Positions 10,831 to 23,355 of a stretch of 64,000 nucleotides of DNA are shown piece after piece. Every line of letters starts with the position of its first letter. Position 1 is the stretch's first letter. The DNA comes from Budorcas taxicolor (Eukaryota > Chordata > Mammalia > Artiodactyla > Bovidae): the NCBI RefSeq assembly GCF_023091745.1, contig NC_068930.1, positions 9,508,262-9,572,261 of the forward strand, in the 5' to 3' direction. The position numbers and the translations under genes are program-made. The notes under the pieces were generated by a model. That model made no database searches. It saw only the letters and a list, made by a program, of their open reading frames with translations, and was not told where the DNA came from.

Positions 10831-13074
10831 AAAAAAATCATTTTCTCAGAGTCTTGGCCCAAGTTATTACAGTAGATTAGCCAGGCAAACAGAATTATCA
10901 GGCAAGTCCAGAAGGCTCTGTATCTTTGGGAGCGAACCTTCCCTCTGTCCCTTGACCCATTCCAAGTGTATTCACACACATCCAGGCACACACACACACT
11001 CCTTCACAAACAGGCTTCCATGTGTGCACACCCTCCTTTACACCCAGGACTGTCCCCTGCACATGCCCTCTCCCCCATCCCGAGCCCGCAGGATCACGCC
11101 CCCGCCCCCACCCCGGCTCTCTGCCCACACACACACGCACCCCTTCTCCCGTGGTCTAACTGCTCTGGAGTCATCTCCGGCTCTAAACCTCAGCACACCC
11201 TAAATCATAGTTTGTGTGTGTGTTTTTTCAGCAAAATACGGATGCTTTGGAAACCACTTTCCCCTCTAAAGGCCTCCTTCTTCCTTGTTAACTCTGGGCT
11301 GAGCTGTTTCATAAATAATGCAGCTCCCCTCTCATCTCAGTTACAAACATGCACGTCTCCTTGTTTTGAAGGAGCAGACCGGTCTCCTTGTCCCTGCAGT
11401 TCCGCAGCAATCCCGGGACCCTGACCCTCTCTGCACAGGAGGCGGCCATGAACTCCGTCACTTTGTCAAAAGCGGGCTGAGTCCTCTCTGCCCCCCCTCC
11501 CCCAAGCACAGTGGTGGCTCTGCTGCCTTTGGCCTGTGGGTCCGTAAGGAGGTTTCCTTGTGTACCCGGGCTCCAGGGCAGTGGCCCTTTCCACAGAATC
11601 AGTGCACGCATGTCCCCAGCCCCCGTGGACAAAGGTCTCCAACATCAGTGTCCAAGTCTCCGTGGATCAGAGATCTGACTTTAGACATTTCTGATGCTCA
11701 CATTCTGACCCAGTGCCAGTCAGACTCAAAGGTTACTCCCCATCCCGGCTGGCAGATGGAAGTCCACAGAGCCAGGCCTCATCCCCAGGCCGTCCCCGTC
11801 CCCACTGCCCAGCTCCCCTGAGGCCTCTATGAGGCTGGAGGCCAGGTCTTGCCACCCTTCTTGCTGGGTTCCATGCCAGGCTCTCCCCTGCTGGGGGTGG
11901 AGGCTGTGTGGGGTCCAGCCCATCTCCTTAGAATGTCTTGCCTTTCTGCTGCTCACTGAGCATCCTGGGTGCTTGGTTAGGGGCCTGCCCCCTGGCCTAA
12001 TCCTCTCTGCTGACGGCAGCAGCAAGCCCCACTCCTGAGAAGAAGCTGGCCTTCCCAGCTGTGGCTGAAGCAGGCCGGGAGCCCAGCGCCTGCACGGGGC
12101 TGGTTCAGGCTGCTGACCTGCAGAGAGGCTCCCAAGGAGTCAGCCTGTGCTGACTGTCAGCCCCCATGACGGCACAGCCTGCGGTCCTGAGGCCGTCGAC
12201 CTAGGGTCTGAAGAGGAGCAACCCCGCAGCGCACGGGGAGGCCCTGCAGGGCCCACAGCAGCTCTGGGTTGAAGACAAAGGACTCCCCTGGGAGCCGGGT
12301 ACCTCTCCACGCAGGATACCGTGGGCAGCCTGCGGGGTGAGGCAACCTGGGCCGGCGGTGCTGTCCTCCCAGGTCCGGCCACAAGCCCGGGGCATCGTGA
12401 GAGTGCGGGAGACGCTAATGATCTGACGTAGCAAACAACTTATTACAGTCCAGCCTGTGCATCTGTGTTTTCCACTGTCGAATAAAATCATTCCATTTCT
12501 CAGCATCCCAGGTGCAGACTAGGGGATGGCGGGTCTGCTTCGCACGCTCTCTGAGACAGTGGAGAGCACACTCACCTGCAGGGCACCTGGGAGGCACCTA
12601 CAGGTGCTGCGGGGGTAGCAGGGACCAGCAGGGCCTGCAAGGATGAGCCAGCTCACTGAGGAGAGGCACAGGCAGAGTGCAAGGGCAGTGACCTCAGAGG
12701 GCCGGGAGGCCCCTGGGTGTTCTAGCTGCGGTCCAGGGCTGGCTGGGTCAGCCTCGGCTGGAAGGGGTGCTGTGGCTGGCACCCGGCTTCTGCAGCAGTC
12801 CTTCCGGAGCTGGGTCCCTGCCCAGCCCCTCCTTACCCTACTCTTTCCTGCTCTTTGGCCCTCCCCTCATCCTGGTCTCTGGGCTCAAAGCTTGACCCTC
12901 CTTTCTGCATAGTTCTTGGACTATGGCCCGGTGGGCCCTCAGGACCGTCCCCTGCTGGTTCCCTTGGCAGGCCTGGCCTTTCCAGAGCTGCCGGCCTTGG
13001 TCTGCCCCACCCTGCTCTGCCCTGGGATCGGGTTTCGGAGGAGAGCCCTGTTGTGAGGCCAAATGTGGAATGGG
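10831..13074. other. Unassigned, GC-richer sequence
   Basis: A loose CA-rich patch is at 10974-11010 and again near 11126-11140. The remainder is GC-rich with many open frames on both strands that I attribute to composition. No recognised gene. Confidence 0.45.
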
Positions 13075-13225
13075 GACAAGGTGAGCATGACGAGGATGAA
13101 GCTGGAAAAGCCAGTTGGATTAGCGTGGGAAGGCACGCCAAAGAGATTATCTTTCCCCTTGAAGATAATGAAGAAATGCCCAAGGTTGTTGACTGGACTT
13201 GGTCACATCTAAGTCTCAAAGAATC
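13075..13225 (-). mobile_element. L2-like fragment
   Basis: The phrases 'gatgaagctggaaaagccag', 'ccaaagagattatctttc' and 'ttggtcacatct' resemble the antisense L2 3-prime region. Heavily diverged; tentative. Confidence 0.35.
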
Positions 13226-13689
13226 TCCTGAGGCTGTAGCCGCGGGGGATCAGGACTGTGGGGATGGGAACTCTGGACCTGTTTCCCCAGCACCAAGGCT
13301 GCCTTCCTAGCTCCCTTCCTGCTGCATCCAGGGGCTGACGGTCCTGGGGCCCCCGCCTTCCACTCCAAGGGCTCCTCCAGGCTGCACGCCTCTTTCCCAC
13401 CCCGTCCTCCTGTCCTCTTTCCTTTATGTCTGTCCTACTGTCATACCTACATCATCCCTCCAATTCTTCCAGACTCATCACAGCGGAACCATCTTCCCAG
13501 CTTAATATTTCAGAACATGGGTTGGCGAAAAGGGTGGTATGTATTGGATCCTCTCAATGACCCCAAAATAGAAGCCCCTCGAATTCTCCGGAGAGACCAC
13601 TACCCATTTCCTCACTTGTCTTCTTCATTACCTTATTATTCCCCAGGCGTTTTCACCTGTTGCTGTTTTGAAGCGTAGAGGGAGTTACA
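13226..13689. other. Unassigned sequence
   Basis: No gene or named repeat recognised. Confidence 0.45.
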
Positions 13690-15275
13690 CTTCCTGGAAA
13701 GATGGAGTAGATAGTAGCAGGCAAAACTGCTGTTGCAACAAGTAAAGAAAAAAACAAATAAATTGCCACCGTCATATTTGAAAAGACCTTGAAGAGCTGT
13801 GTGCAACGAAGACCAAATAACCTAGAATACGAGAGAAGGAAGGCCTCTTCCAGTCTATGGGCACAGACCTGCTAGGCTTTCAGGAAAATGTCTGGGAGAG
13901 TCTCACCTGAGGAACAGGACTAAATCAGCTGTACAAGGAGCTTAGTGAGACCTGCAGGCCGGCCCCAACCCATCTCAGTCCCTCATGGAGTTAGTAGTCA
14001 GCTCCAGCAACTGAGTGGAGGGAAGGGTTGAGTATTCTGCATCCTTTTTTTATACACAACGTCCAGCACATGTTAAAAACTCGAGTGCCAGGAAATGTTG
14101 ACCAAAAGTAAGAAACAGGCTGTAGAAGCGGCCAAGGACTTTGGAGTAGAAGTTAAAGACTTTAATGTAATTACATTAAATAAGGTGGAGGGAGAGATGG
14201 ACAAAATGGATAAAAAGAGACTAACAGAAAACTGGAATCTATAAAATAATTAAATGGACATTCTAGAGTTGGAAAAGAGGGTATCCGAAATCAATACCTC
14301 TTGGTATTGATAGGAAACTCAGACATAGGAAACTCAGTGCATGAACTCGAAGAGAGGCCAGAAGGGAATAAAGTACAGAGAGGAGAGAAGGGGAGGAGCA
14401 GGACAGTGTGAGATACATGGGCCCTGAGGGCACCTCACACGCCAGCGTTAAAAGCCTGGAGGGAGAGGAGAAACAATGGGCAGAAGCAGTATTTGAGGAG
14501 CTAATGTCTGAGAATTTTCCAAAACCAGTTAAAAAAAAAAACACGACAACCCTCTCTTTAAAAAAAAAGTCTCAACAAAACCCAAGCAGGATAAATACAA
14601 AGGAACTCACTCTTAGTCATGTCAGTCAAACTGTTGAAAGCCAAAAACAAAGATAAAATCTTGGAAGCAATTATTAGCAGAAGGGTCATTACCTGCAAGG
14701 GAGTAAATATAAATTGTATTACAGCTGGCTTTTCAATAGAAACTATTGAGGCAGACAGAATAATGGCCTCCAAAACACATCCAAGCTTTAATCCCTGAAA
14801 TCAGTGCGTACATTACCTTACTTGGCTAAAGGCACAGCCCAGATGTGACTAAGTTAAGCATTTTGAGATGAGCAGCCTGGATTACCTAGGTGAGCCCCAT
14901 GTAATCACTAACGTCCTTAAAAGATAGAGGCGGGAAGTCAGAGAAGGAGATATGGTGATGGAGCAGAGGTCACAGCGATGTGATGTGAGCTGAGGCTGAG
15001 GAATGTGAGCAGCCTTTAAAAGGTGGAAAAGGCAAGAAAACAGATCTGGAGTCTCCAGAAGGAACACAGCCCTACCAACACCTTAATTTTAGCTTCTTGA
15101 GACCCATTTCAGACTTCTGACCTCCAGAACTGTAAGATAATACATTTGTACTCTTTTAAGCCACCAAATTTGCAGTAGTTTGTCACAGTAGGAAAAGGAA
15201 GCTAATACATTGTAGAAATCAGTAGACTGTGGAATGGCATCTTCTGAGTGCTGAATGAAAGAAGGGCGAGGTGCT
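13690..15275 (+). mobile_element. L1M 5-prime/ORF1 region, interrupted by an LTR
   Basis: From about 14040 the text follows an old L1 5-prime/ORF1 region ('agatggacaaaatggataaa', 'gacattctagagttg', 'gagaattttccaaaacca', 'caagcaggataaatacaaag', 'tcaaactgttgaaagcca'). It breaks at an LTR-like element (14747-15209) and resumes at 15215 ('gtggaatggcatcttctga', 'tgctgaatgaaagaag'). 13690-14040 is assigned more weakly. The reading frames are destroyed. Confidence 0.62.
14747..15209 (+). mobile_element. MaLR/ERVL-type solo LTR-like element
   Basis: Starts with 'tgaggcagacagaataatgg' and ends 'aggaagctaataca'. Internal phrases include 'cctggattacctaggtga', 'ccagaaggaacacagccct', 'ctgacctccagaactgtaag' and 'ttttaagccaccaaattt', typical of MaLR-like LTRs. 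It sits within the L1M copy. No clean 5-bp target duplication was found and there are no internal retroviral genes. The subfamily is uncertain. Confidence 0.55.
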
Positions 15276-16026
15276 CTAGATACCTAAATAAAGAAATCAG
15301 CTGCCACTTTGGCCAGCAGATCCTCTGCCTCGCTCTGCACTCTGAAAGCTCAGGGGTACCCTCAGCTCGTCACAGTGAGACTCTCTGATGCCTCAACCCA
15401 TCTTAGAGACACACTGTATTCAAATCCCTTGACCAGTGCAGTACATCTTTTTGTTGTTCGGTCACTAAGTTGTGTCCATTTCTTTGTAACCGCATGGACT
15501 GCAGCACGCCAGCCTTCCCTGGCCTTCACCATCTCCTGGAGCCTGCTTAAATTCATGTCCATTGAGTCGGTGATACTTCCCAACCATTTCATCCTCTGCT
15601 ACCCGCTTCTCCTCCTGCTCTCAATCTTTCCCAGCCTCGGGGGCTTTTTCTAGCAATTTGGCTTTTCTCATCAGGTTGCCAATGTATTAGAGCTTCAGCT
15701 TCAGCAATAGTCCTTCCAAAGAGTGATCAGGGTTGATTTCCTTTGGGATCGACTGATTTGATCTTTTTGCAGTTCAAGGAACTCTCAAGGGTCTTCTCCA
15801 GCACCACAATTTGAAAGCATCCATTCTTCGGTGTTCAGTCTTCATTATGGTCCAACTCTCACATCCTTACATGACTACTGGAAAAACCATAGTTTTGACT
15901 ATATGGACTTTTGTCAGCAAAGTGATGTCCTTGCTTTTTAACATGCTATCTATATTTGTCTATCTATAATTATATATATTTATATAGCTTTTCTTCCAAG
16001 GAGCAAGTGACTTTTCATGGCAGCAG

Positions 16027-16990
16027 TCACCATCTGCAGTGATTTTGGAGCCCAGGAGAATGAAATCTGACACTGCTTCTATTTTTTTCACCTTCTCTTT
16101 GCCATAAAATGATGGGACTAGATGCCATGATCTTAACTTTTTTAATGTTGAGTTTCAAGTCAGCTTTTTCACTCTCCTCTTTCAGCCTCCTCAAGAGGCT
16201 CCTTAGTTCCTCTTCACTTTCTGCCGTTAGATTGGTATCATCTGCTTGTCTGAGGTGGTTGATATTTCTTTCAGAAACCTTGATTCCAGCTTGTGATTCA
16301 TCCAGCCAGGCATTTCCCATGATGTGCACTGCACAGACGTTAAATAAGCAGGGTGACAATTTATAGCCTTGTTTCCTCTCCCAATTGTACTCCTCTCCCA
16401 ATTTTGAACCAGTCTGGTGTTTCACGTCTAACTGTTGATTCTTGAAGGGCATGCAGATTTCTCAGGAAATAGGTAAGGTGGTCTGGTATTCCCATATTTT
16501 TAAACATTTGCTATAGTTTGTTTTAATCCACGAAGTCAAAGGCTTTAGTATAGTCAAGGAAGCAGAAGTAGATGTTTTTCTGGAATTCTCTTGCTTTCTC
16601 TAGTACCCAACAAATATTGGCAATTTGGTCTCTGCTTCCTCTGCCTTTTCTAAACTCAGCTTGTACATCTAGAAGTTCTTGGTTCACATACTGCTAAAGC
16701 CTAGCTTGTAGGATTTTGAGTAAAACATTCCTAGCACGTGAAATGAGCACAGCTGTACAGTAGTTGGAACATTCTTTGGCATTGCCCTTATTTGAGATTA
16801 AAATGAAAACTGACCTTTTCCAGTCCTGTGACCACTGCTGTGTTTTCCAAATTTGTTGACATATTGAGTGCAGTGCTTTAACAGCATCATCTTTTAGAAT
16901 TTTAAATAACTTCAGCTGGAATTCCATTATTTCCACTAGCTTTGTTTGTAGTAATGCTTCGTAAGGCCCACTTGACTTCACACTCCAGGA
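16027..16990 (-). pseudogene. BovB reverse transcriptase remnant
   Basis: On the minus strand the frame over 16027-16452 carries the region around the RT active site and the run LTAESEEELRSLLRRLKEES. The family YADD box reads QADD here (about 16238-16249), so the catalytic tyrosine position is lost. A second frame, 16694-16981, carries the upstream linker/RT start with an intervening break. A dead LINE polyprotein, not a host gene. Confidence 0.75.
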
Positions 16991-17565
16991 TGTCCAGCTC
17001 TAGGTAAGTGACCACATCGTCACGGTTATCCAGGTCATTAAGACTTTTTTTTGTATAGTTTTCTGTGTATTCTTGCCACCTCCTCTTAATCCTTCTGCTT
17101 CTGTCGGGTCCCTATGGTTTCTGTCCTTTATCATGACCATCCTTTTATAAGATGTTCCCTGGACATCTCCAGTTTTTTTGAAGAGATCTCTGTCTTTCCC
17201 ATTCTATTTTTTCCTCTATTTCTTTGCATTGTTCACTTAAGAAGGCTTTCTTATCTCTCCTTGCTATTCTCTGGAATTCTTCTTTCATTTGGATATATCA
17301 TTCCCTTTCTCCCTTGCCTTTCACTTCTGTTCTTTTCTCAGCTATTTGTAAGTCCTCCTCAGACAATCACCTCGCCTTTTTGCCTTTCTGTTTCTTTGGG
17401 ATGATGTTGGTCACCACTTCCTGTACAATGTTACAAACCTCCATCCATAGTTCTTCGGGAACTTTTTCTACCAGATCTAATCCTTTAAATCTATTAGTCA
17501 CTTCCACTGTATAATCATAAGGGATCTGATTTAGGTCATACCTAAACGGCCCAATAGTTTTTCCT

Positions 17566-17780
17566 CTGTGTGTGTGTGTGTACTCAGTCATGTTTGACTC
17601 TTTATGACCCCATGGACTGGTACTTGCCAGGCTCCTCTGTCTATGGAGTTTTCCAGGCAAGAATATTGGGATGGGTTGCCATTTCCTACTCCAGGGGATC
17701 TTCCCAACCCAGGGATTGGACCTGCATCTCTTACATCGGCAGGCAAATTCTTCACTACTGAGCCATCTGGGAAGCCCCAT
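17566..17780 (-). mobile_element. Bov-A type SINE nested in BovB
   Basis: Antisense SINE with a (GT)n run at its left end (17567-17581) and 'actgagccatctgggaagcc' at its right. Flanking 10-mers 'agtttttcct' (17556-17565) and 'ggttttccct' (17781-17790) match at 8 of 10 positions. BovB text resumes directly afterwards. Confidence 0.9.
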
Positions 17781-18695
17781 GGTTTTCCCTGCTTTCTTCA
17801 ATTAAGCCTGAATTTGCAACAAGGAGCTCATGCTCTGAGCCACAGTCAGCTCTGGGTCTTGTTCTCATTGACTGTGTAGAGCTTCTCCATCTTTGGCTGC
17901 AAAGAATATAATCAATCTGATTTTGGTATTGACCAGATGGTGATGTCCATGTGTAGAGTCATCTCTCATGTTGTTGGAAGATGTTTGCTATGACCATGTG
18001 TTTCTTGACGAAACTCTGTTAGCCTTTGCCCTGCTTCATTTTGTATTCCAAGGTCAAACTTGCCTGCCATTCCAGGTATCCTTTGGCTTCCTACTTTTGC
18101 ATTTCAGTCTCCTATGATAAAAAGGACATCTTTTTTTTTTTGGTGTTAGTTCTAGAAGGTCTTGAGGTCTTCATAGTATCAGTCAACTTCTGCATTAGTG
18201 GTTGGGCATAGACTTGAATTACTATGATGTTGAGTGGTTTGTCTCAGAAACAAACCAAAGTCATTCTGTCGTTTTTGCGCAGAATGCACCCAAGTACAGC
18301 ATCTGGGACCCTTTCATTGACTATGACGGCTACTCCACTTCTTCTAAGAGATTCTTGCTCACAGTAGTATATATAATGGTCCTGAATTAAATTAGCCCAT
18401 TTCCGTCCATTTTAGTCCACTGATGTTGGACTTAGATGTCAACACTGACATCTCCTGCTTGACCACATCCAATTTACCTTGATTCACGGACCTAACATTC
18501 CAGGTTCCTACGCAAATGCAACATTGTTCTTTACAGCATCAGACTTTACTTTCACCCCCAGACACATCCACAACTGAGGGTCTTTTTTGTTTGACCCCGT
18601 CTGTCTTGGATGGGCCTGCACAGCATGGCTCATAGCTTCATTGAGTTATGCAAGTCCCTTTGCCAGGACAAGCCTGTGATCTATGAAGGGGACCA

Positions 18696-18997
18696 GTATA
18701 TCTAACACAGAGTTAATGAAAATGGAGATAATATGTAGAATTAATTAAGGAATTTAAAAACTTTTTATACTTCCTTAACAATGTCTCCTGGTACAGCAAG
18801 GGGAGGATTAAGATTATTCATAGTTGGATTAAAAAGAGAAAGAAACTATGCCCCTGTTTGACATCTTGGATGGATTCTTGAATCCCATTTCTTACTTAGT
18901 CTTTCAGTGATCAGAGATAGGTCTTGAGAGAAAAAAAAGAGAAAAACTGTTCTAAATTCCCAAAGCATCTTATATATGAAGAGTTAAATCCAGAAAG
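18696..18997. other. Unassigned AT-rich sequence
   Basis: Short A-rich stretches; no gene or named repeat seen. Confidence 0.45.
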
Positions 18998-19010
18998 ACT
19001 AAACATGGAG

Positions 19011-19701
19011 CTTTACAATTTTTACTAATTTTTCATTGAAGGACAATTGCCTTACATTCCTGTGTTGGTTTCTGCCACACATCAACAGGAATCATCCATG
19101 GGTATACATATGTCCCCTGCCTCTTGAGCCTGCCTCCCACCTCCCAACCCATCCCTCTAGGTCATCACAGCACTGGTGTGACCTCCTGAGTCATACAGCA
19201 AATTCCTGCTGGCTATCTGTTTTACACACGCTGATATACATGTGTCCACGCTGCTCTCTCCATTTGTTCCACTTCCCGTGCCCACAAGTCTGTCCTCTCT
19301 GTCTGTGTTTCCACTGTTGCCCTACAAATAGATTCATCCATACCCGCTTTCTAGATTCCATATATATGTGATATTTGTTTTTCTCTTTCTGACTTACTTT
19401 ACTCTGTATAATAGGCTCTAGGTTTATCCACCTCATTAGAACCGACTCACGTGTGCTCTTTTTTATGGCTGAGTAATATTCCACTATGTGTATGCCCCAC
19501 AGCCTCTTCATCCATTCATCTGTTGATGGACAGCTCGGTTGCTTCCATGTCCTAGCTATTATAAAGAGTGCTGCAATGAACACTGGGGGAACATTTGGTA
19601 CATTTGTCTTTTTCAATTATAGTTCCCTCATGGTATATGCCTAGTAATGGGGTGGCTGGGTCATATGGTAGATTTATTCTTACTTTTTAAGGAATCTCCA
19701 T
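19011..19701 (-). mobile_element. 5-prime-truncated L1, antisense
   Basis: L1 3-prime end in reverse: a degenerate T-rich tail at the left, then 'attccactatgtgtatgcc', 'catctgttgatggacagct' and 'gggtggctgggtcatatgg'. A perfect 13-bp target duplication, 'actaaacatggag', flanks it at 18998-19010 and 19702-19714. No coding capacity. Confidence 0.88.
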
Positions 19702-19714
19702 ACTAAACATGGAG

Positions 19715-19960
19715 TTTTTCTTGTGGTAAAATATATACCATCTTACCCATTTTTACCATCCTAGCTGTTTTCAGGTCAGTAACAGTAAGTACACGCACAT
19801 TGTTGTGCAGCCATCACCAGCTCCAGCTCCAGAACTTCATCTTCCAGAACTGAAACTCTGAAGCAATGAAGCAGCTCTGCGTCATTCTCTCTCCCTCTGG
19901 CATCCACCATCCTACTTTCCACCGCTGTGAATCTGACTCCTCTAGGAGCCTCAAATTAAT
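19715..19960 (-). mobile_element. Old L1M 3-prime fragment, antisense
   Basis: 'tcttgtggtaaaatatatac', 'acattgttgtgcagccatc', 'tccaccatcctactttcc' and 'gaatctgactcctctagg' follow the antisense L1M 3-prime UTR. The younger L1 above landed at its edge. Confidence 0.65.
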
Positions 19961-20505
19961 GAAAAGTTCTGCTTTTAAGCTGTGAAATGGGAAAGGAGCA
20001 GGATGTAACATATGGGAAATTTTTCTGCTGTGCTGGAATGCAGTGTGTCCCATTTTCTTGGGCTGGAGGAAGAGTCTGGAAAGAGAGAGAGAGGAAGAGA
20101 GCTGAGGCTTGGGTGTGTGGTCTCTGCACCCCTCCGTTTCTGGAGTGAACCACAGGAACCCTCAGCAGGAATCACAGGAGTGAGGGAGCTTCCATGCTTC
20201 CCACCACCCGAAGGAGGGTACCAAGCCAACCAGAGGGCCCAGCCCCCTTTGACAAGATTGTACATGAGCATCCCCACACTCCCTGTGCCACTGGGAAACA
20301 CTAAGCATCTCTCCAAAGAGCCTGAGTTCACTGGACTGAATTGTATTAACAAACTATGACCATGCTCTCCTGAAGGCATGAGGTTCATCTTTTTCCCATC
20401 ACTGAGCAGAAATGGAGCTCTTCAATAAACTGAGTTCTACTGTAGAAAGTAAGGAAAGTTATTTCTTGCACATGAGTCCTAACTTTTACACCCACTACAA
20501 AAACT
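19961..20505. other. Unassigned sequence
   Basis: No gene or named repeat recognised. Confidence 0.45.
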
Positions 20506-20890
20506 CACTGAAGAATGGATGCTTTTGGACTGTGGTGTTGGGGAAGACTCTTGAGAGTCCCTTGGACTGCAAGGAGATCCAACCAGTCCATTCTAAAGGA
20601 GATCAGCCATGGGTGTTCTTTGGAAGGAATGATGCTAAAGCTGAAACTCCAGTCCTTTGGCCACCTCATGCAAAGAGTTGAATCATTGGGAAAGACTCTG
20701 ATGCTGGGAGGGATTGGGGGCAGGAGGAGAAGGGGACGACAGAGGATGAGGTGGCTGGATGGCATCACCGACTTGATGGACATGAGTTTGAGTGAACTCC
20801 GGGAGTTGGTGATGGACAGGGAGGCCTGGCGTGCTGCGATACATGGGGTTGCGAAGAGTTGGACACAACTGAGTGACTGCACTGAACTGA
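20506..20890 (+). mobile_element. BovB 3-prime end, 5-prime truncated
   Basis: Sense BovB tail: 'gagtcccttggactgcaagg', 'gatgctgggagggattgggg', 'gagttggtgatggacaggga', ending 'aactgagtgactgcactgaa'. 'aaaactc' occurs close to both ends as a possible short target duplication. The open frames across it are parts of a dead RT C-terminus. Confidence 0.92.
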
Positions 20891-22599
20891 ATGAAAACTC
20901 TGGTCCAAGGGATTGCGTCCTCTTGCTGAGGTGGGTCAAGGTTAGTGCATGTCTCTTGGCTTCCCTGCTGTCTGGCTTGGAGCTGGGTGGGGCCGCCCGC
21001 AGGAGGAGGGGCTCCACAGAGAAAGCTGGTTCAGGTCTCCACCTTGGGCAGAGTGCCACACACTCAGGCTGCAAGCACTACCACAGCGGTGCCCACTGCA
21101 CTGGCGAGCCGCTTGCTTCCCAGACTGGCCAGCCCACTTGCAAATGCCCACCCCTCCCCCGTCCCCTCCCCCTGCTTTAATCTGCTCCAGAAAAAATATT
21201 TGGACAGGACATGTCTCCCCTGCCATGAATTTCACACAGAAGGAGCAAAGAGGAGGAAGGTGGGGTTGATAGGACCCTCAGAGCGGTTCATTCCTGTGGT
21301 CAGGGTTAGGGGACGTGGGCTGCGTGCATGGCCAGACTGGGGCATTAACCCACAGAGCACGTTTGCAGACGGTGGCTGGGTGCTTCCAGGGACTGAGTTT
21401 TGGAGGAGCTGTAGGCTTCATGCCTGTTCTCTCTCCATTTCTCTCACCTCCACCAGCTGTGAGTTCCTGGGTTATTCTGAGGCCTCCCCATCCCCTGTGT
21501 CTTTCCTTGAGAAGTGTCTCTCCCCTCCTCCAGTGCAGGTGTATCTAAATCTACCTTCTCTCATCCGCAACACACCCAAAGCAACGGCTGGCAAAGCTGG
21601 AGAAACGAGAGGCCCGACAGGCATTCAGGCACCCATTTGGATGAATTTCAAGCAGAACCAATGGTCTTTTTATCTCTCAAAGAGGAAAACAAGGGATGCA
21701 GTTCAAAAGCATCTGGGCTCAGTGTCCCAAGGGAGGGGGGGGACGAACTTCCTCAACCAAAACACCCCTTTTCCTGCACACCCTGTATGTGCCCCCCAGC
21801 TGGCACTCACCCCACCATGCACCATGCAGGCCTCCCCCCACCACAGTGCAGGTCCCCCCACCCCCTGGCATGTCCTCACCATGTGCTCCTGTGTCCACAG
21901 AGGCCATGTGGATGCTCTGCTTCCCCAGGAGCTGCAGCGGGATGTTCCCAGGCCAGGGGGTGTGGGACAGAAGGGAGGGTGGACAGACTGGGCGTTGGAG
22001 TTAAGGGCACCTCCCAGATTCAAAAGTAAGAGGTGGCTGACATCTGCCTCTCAGGCGTGCCTTAGTGCTGCTTTTGTTTGCGTGTTTATTTTTGCTTTTG
22101 TTTGTTTGTCTGTATTTTTGAATCTCCACCCCATTAAAGTATGTCATTAGAACAGCCAGGGCCCCCCTCTCACTGGCTCTGAGTGTGCATTCCAGCCAAC
22201 ATTTCTACTCTAATTAGCTTCATCTTGTAATTCTTCCCAGACAGGAGCACCCTCCAGGCCCACCCTTGAAACACTGAGGTCAAATAACAAGCGGTTTCTT
22301 TCCTTTTCCTGAGCTCAAATACGTGCCCCAGACCATGAGTGTCCTGAGCACTGTAGATCCAGAAAGCTGCTTCCAAGCTCTGGGGTGGGGTCAGAGACCT
22401 GCCCCCAGTAATGACCCTGTGTGCTCCCGTGTCGGGGGACACTGTCTGGCCCTTCTGTAGCTCATTTCCTCAGGACTTAGAGACAGGCTCTCCAGTGTTT
22501 ACAGAAACTTCAAAGGCTTAACAATGATAGTTAAGCTTATTTCAGTGATTTCTGAAAATCTTATTTTCAGAATCTTATCTAATCTTATTCTTATTTCAG
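20891..22599. other. Unassigned GC-rich sequence with a long chance frame
   Basis: A 401-codon plus-strand frame (20945-22150) is present. It has biased, low-information composition, starts at the BovB edge, is overlapped by other frames on both strands and shows no known domain, so I do not call a gene. A TTTG-rich stretch occurs at 22065-22120. Confidence 0.45.
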
Positions 22600-22812
22600 T
22601 GTTAGGTACTGTTCTAATTCATTTGATCTTCACAACCACCTCATGAAGAAAGTGTACTATTTAAACTCCCATTTTACAGATGAGAAAGCAAAGGCCCAAT
22701 AAAGATAAGGCACTTGTCCAAAGTTGTGCGATGGTTAACTGGAAGAAGTGGGACTCGAACGTGGGCCATCTTCAGAACCACTCTCTTGACTGTGTTCAGC
22801 CAGTAAGGCTGA
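22600..22812 (+). mobile_element. MIR SINE
   Basis: Clear sense MIR: 'aggtactgttctaattcat', 'cttcacaaccacctcatga', 'cccattttacagatgagaaa', 'cttgtccaaagttgtgcga', 'gggactcgaacgtgggc'. Ancient tRNA-derived SINE with no coding role. Confidence 0.78.
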
Positions 22813-23355
22813 GAGGCAGGAATGGGAGCGATTCAAAAGGCCAACAGGGGCCGGGAAGGACCTGCAAACCACACAGCACACGGCCATTCAAGGCGTGTCG
22901 GGGGGAGAGCCACTCCTTAGCTACGGGCAGTTGTTACCATGCAGGAGAGCAGTGCTGCCAGACACTCTAGTTTTTTAAGAGAAGCCAGAAATCTGGATAT
23001 TGATGTGAAATTCCCCAATTTAAAATGTCATCAGCTAATTTAAATCTTATGTGAGTGAATTAAAAAACAACTCACTGTATTCGTTTGGCCAAAGAGGCAG
23101 TTCAGGTTTTTCCATAACATCTTACAACATTTCCAGTTTCCATTCAACTCATCAGCTGCCTGCCTGTCTGTGGCCTCTGGGTCAGGTCAAGGAAAGCAAA
23201 CTGATTTAATCTCCTAAATCAACATTCCATTGGTAGTGGCTACCTGGGGTGCAATGCTGAGAAGGTTCTGAGTGTGAGTCTGGCCTGGGTAAGAAAGCCT
23301 GGCAATCCATTAGCAATGTCTGACATGGGTATTGTCTGAAAGAACGATAGTACCT
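22813..23355. other. Unassigned sequence
   Basis: No gene or named repeat recognised before the BovB complex. Confidence 0.45.

Larger units (their letters stand above)
15446..18695 (-). mobile_element. Near full-length antisense BovB LINE
   Basis: BovB (RTE-clade LINE) read on the minus strand. Its 3-prime end is at the left ('ttgttgttcggtcactaagt', 'tggactgcagcacgccag') and 5-prime sequence lies near 18695. Without the nested SINE it is about 3.0 kb, close to the roughly 3.2-kb family length. The single endonuclease/reverse-transcriptase polyprotein is broken by many stops and frameshifts. Imperfect 'accagt..tatct' similarity at both ends may be an eroded target duplication. Confidence 0.9.

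Noticed and set aside
17566..17581. Independent GT microsatellite
   Set aside because: It is the simple-repeat end of a Bov-A SINE, inside its target duplication.
20945..22150. 401-codon plus-strand frame
   Set aside because: Starts at a BovB boundary, has biased composition, is overlapped by other frames and has no recognisable domain. Possible only if spliced-transcript evidence appears.
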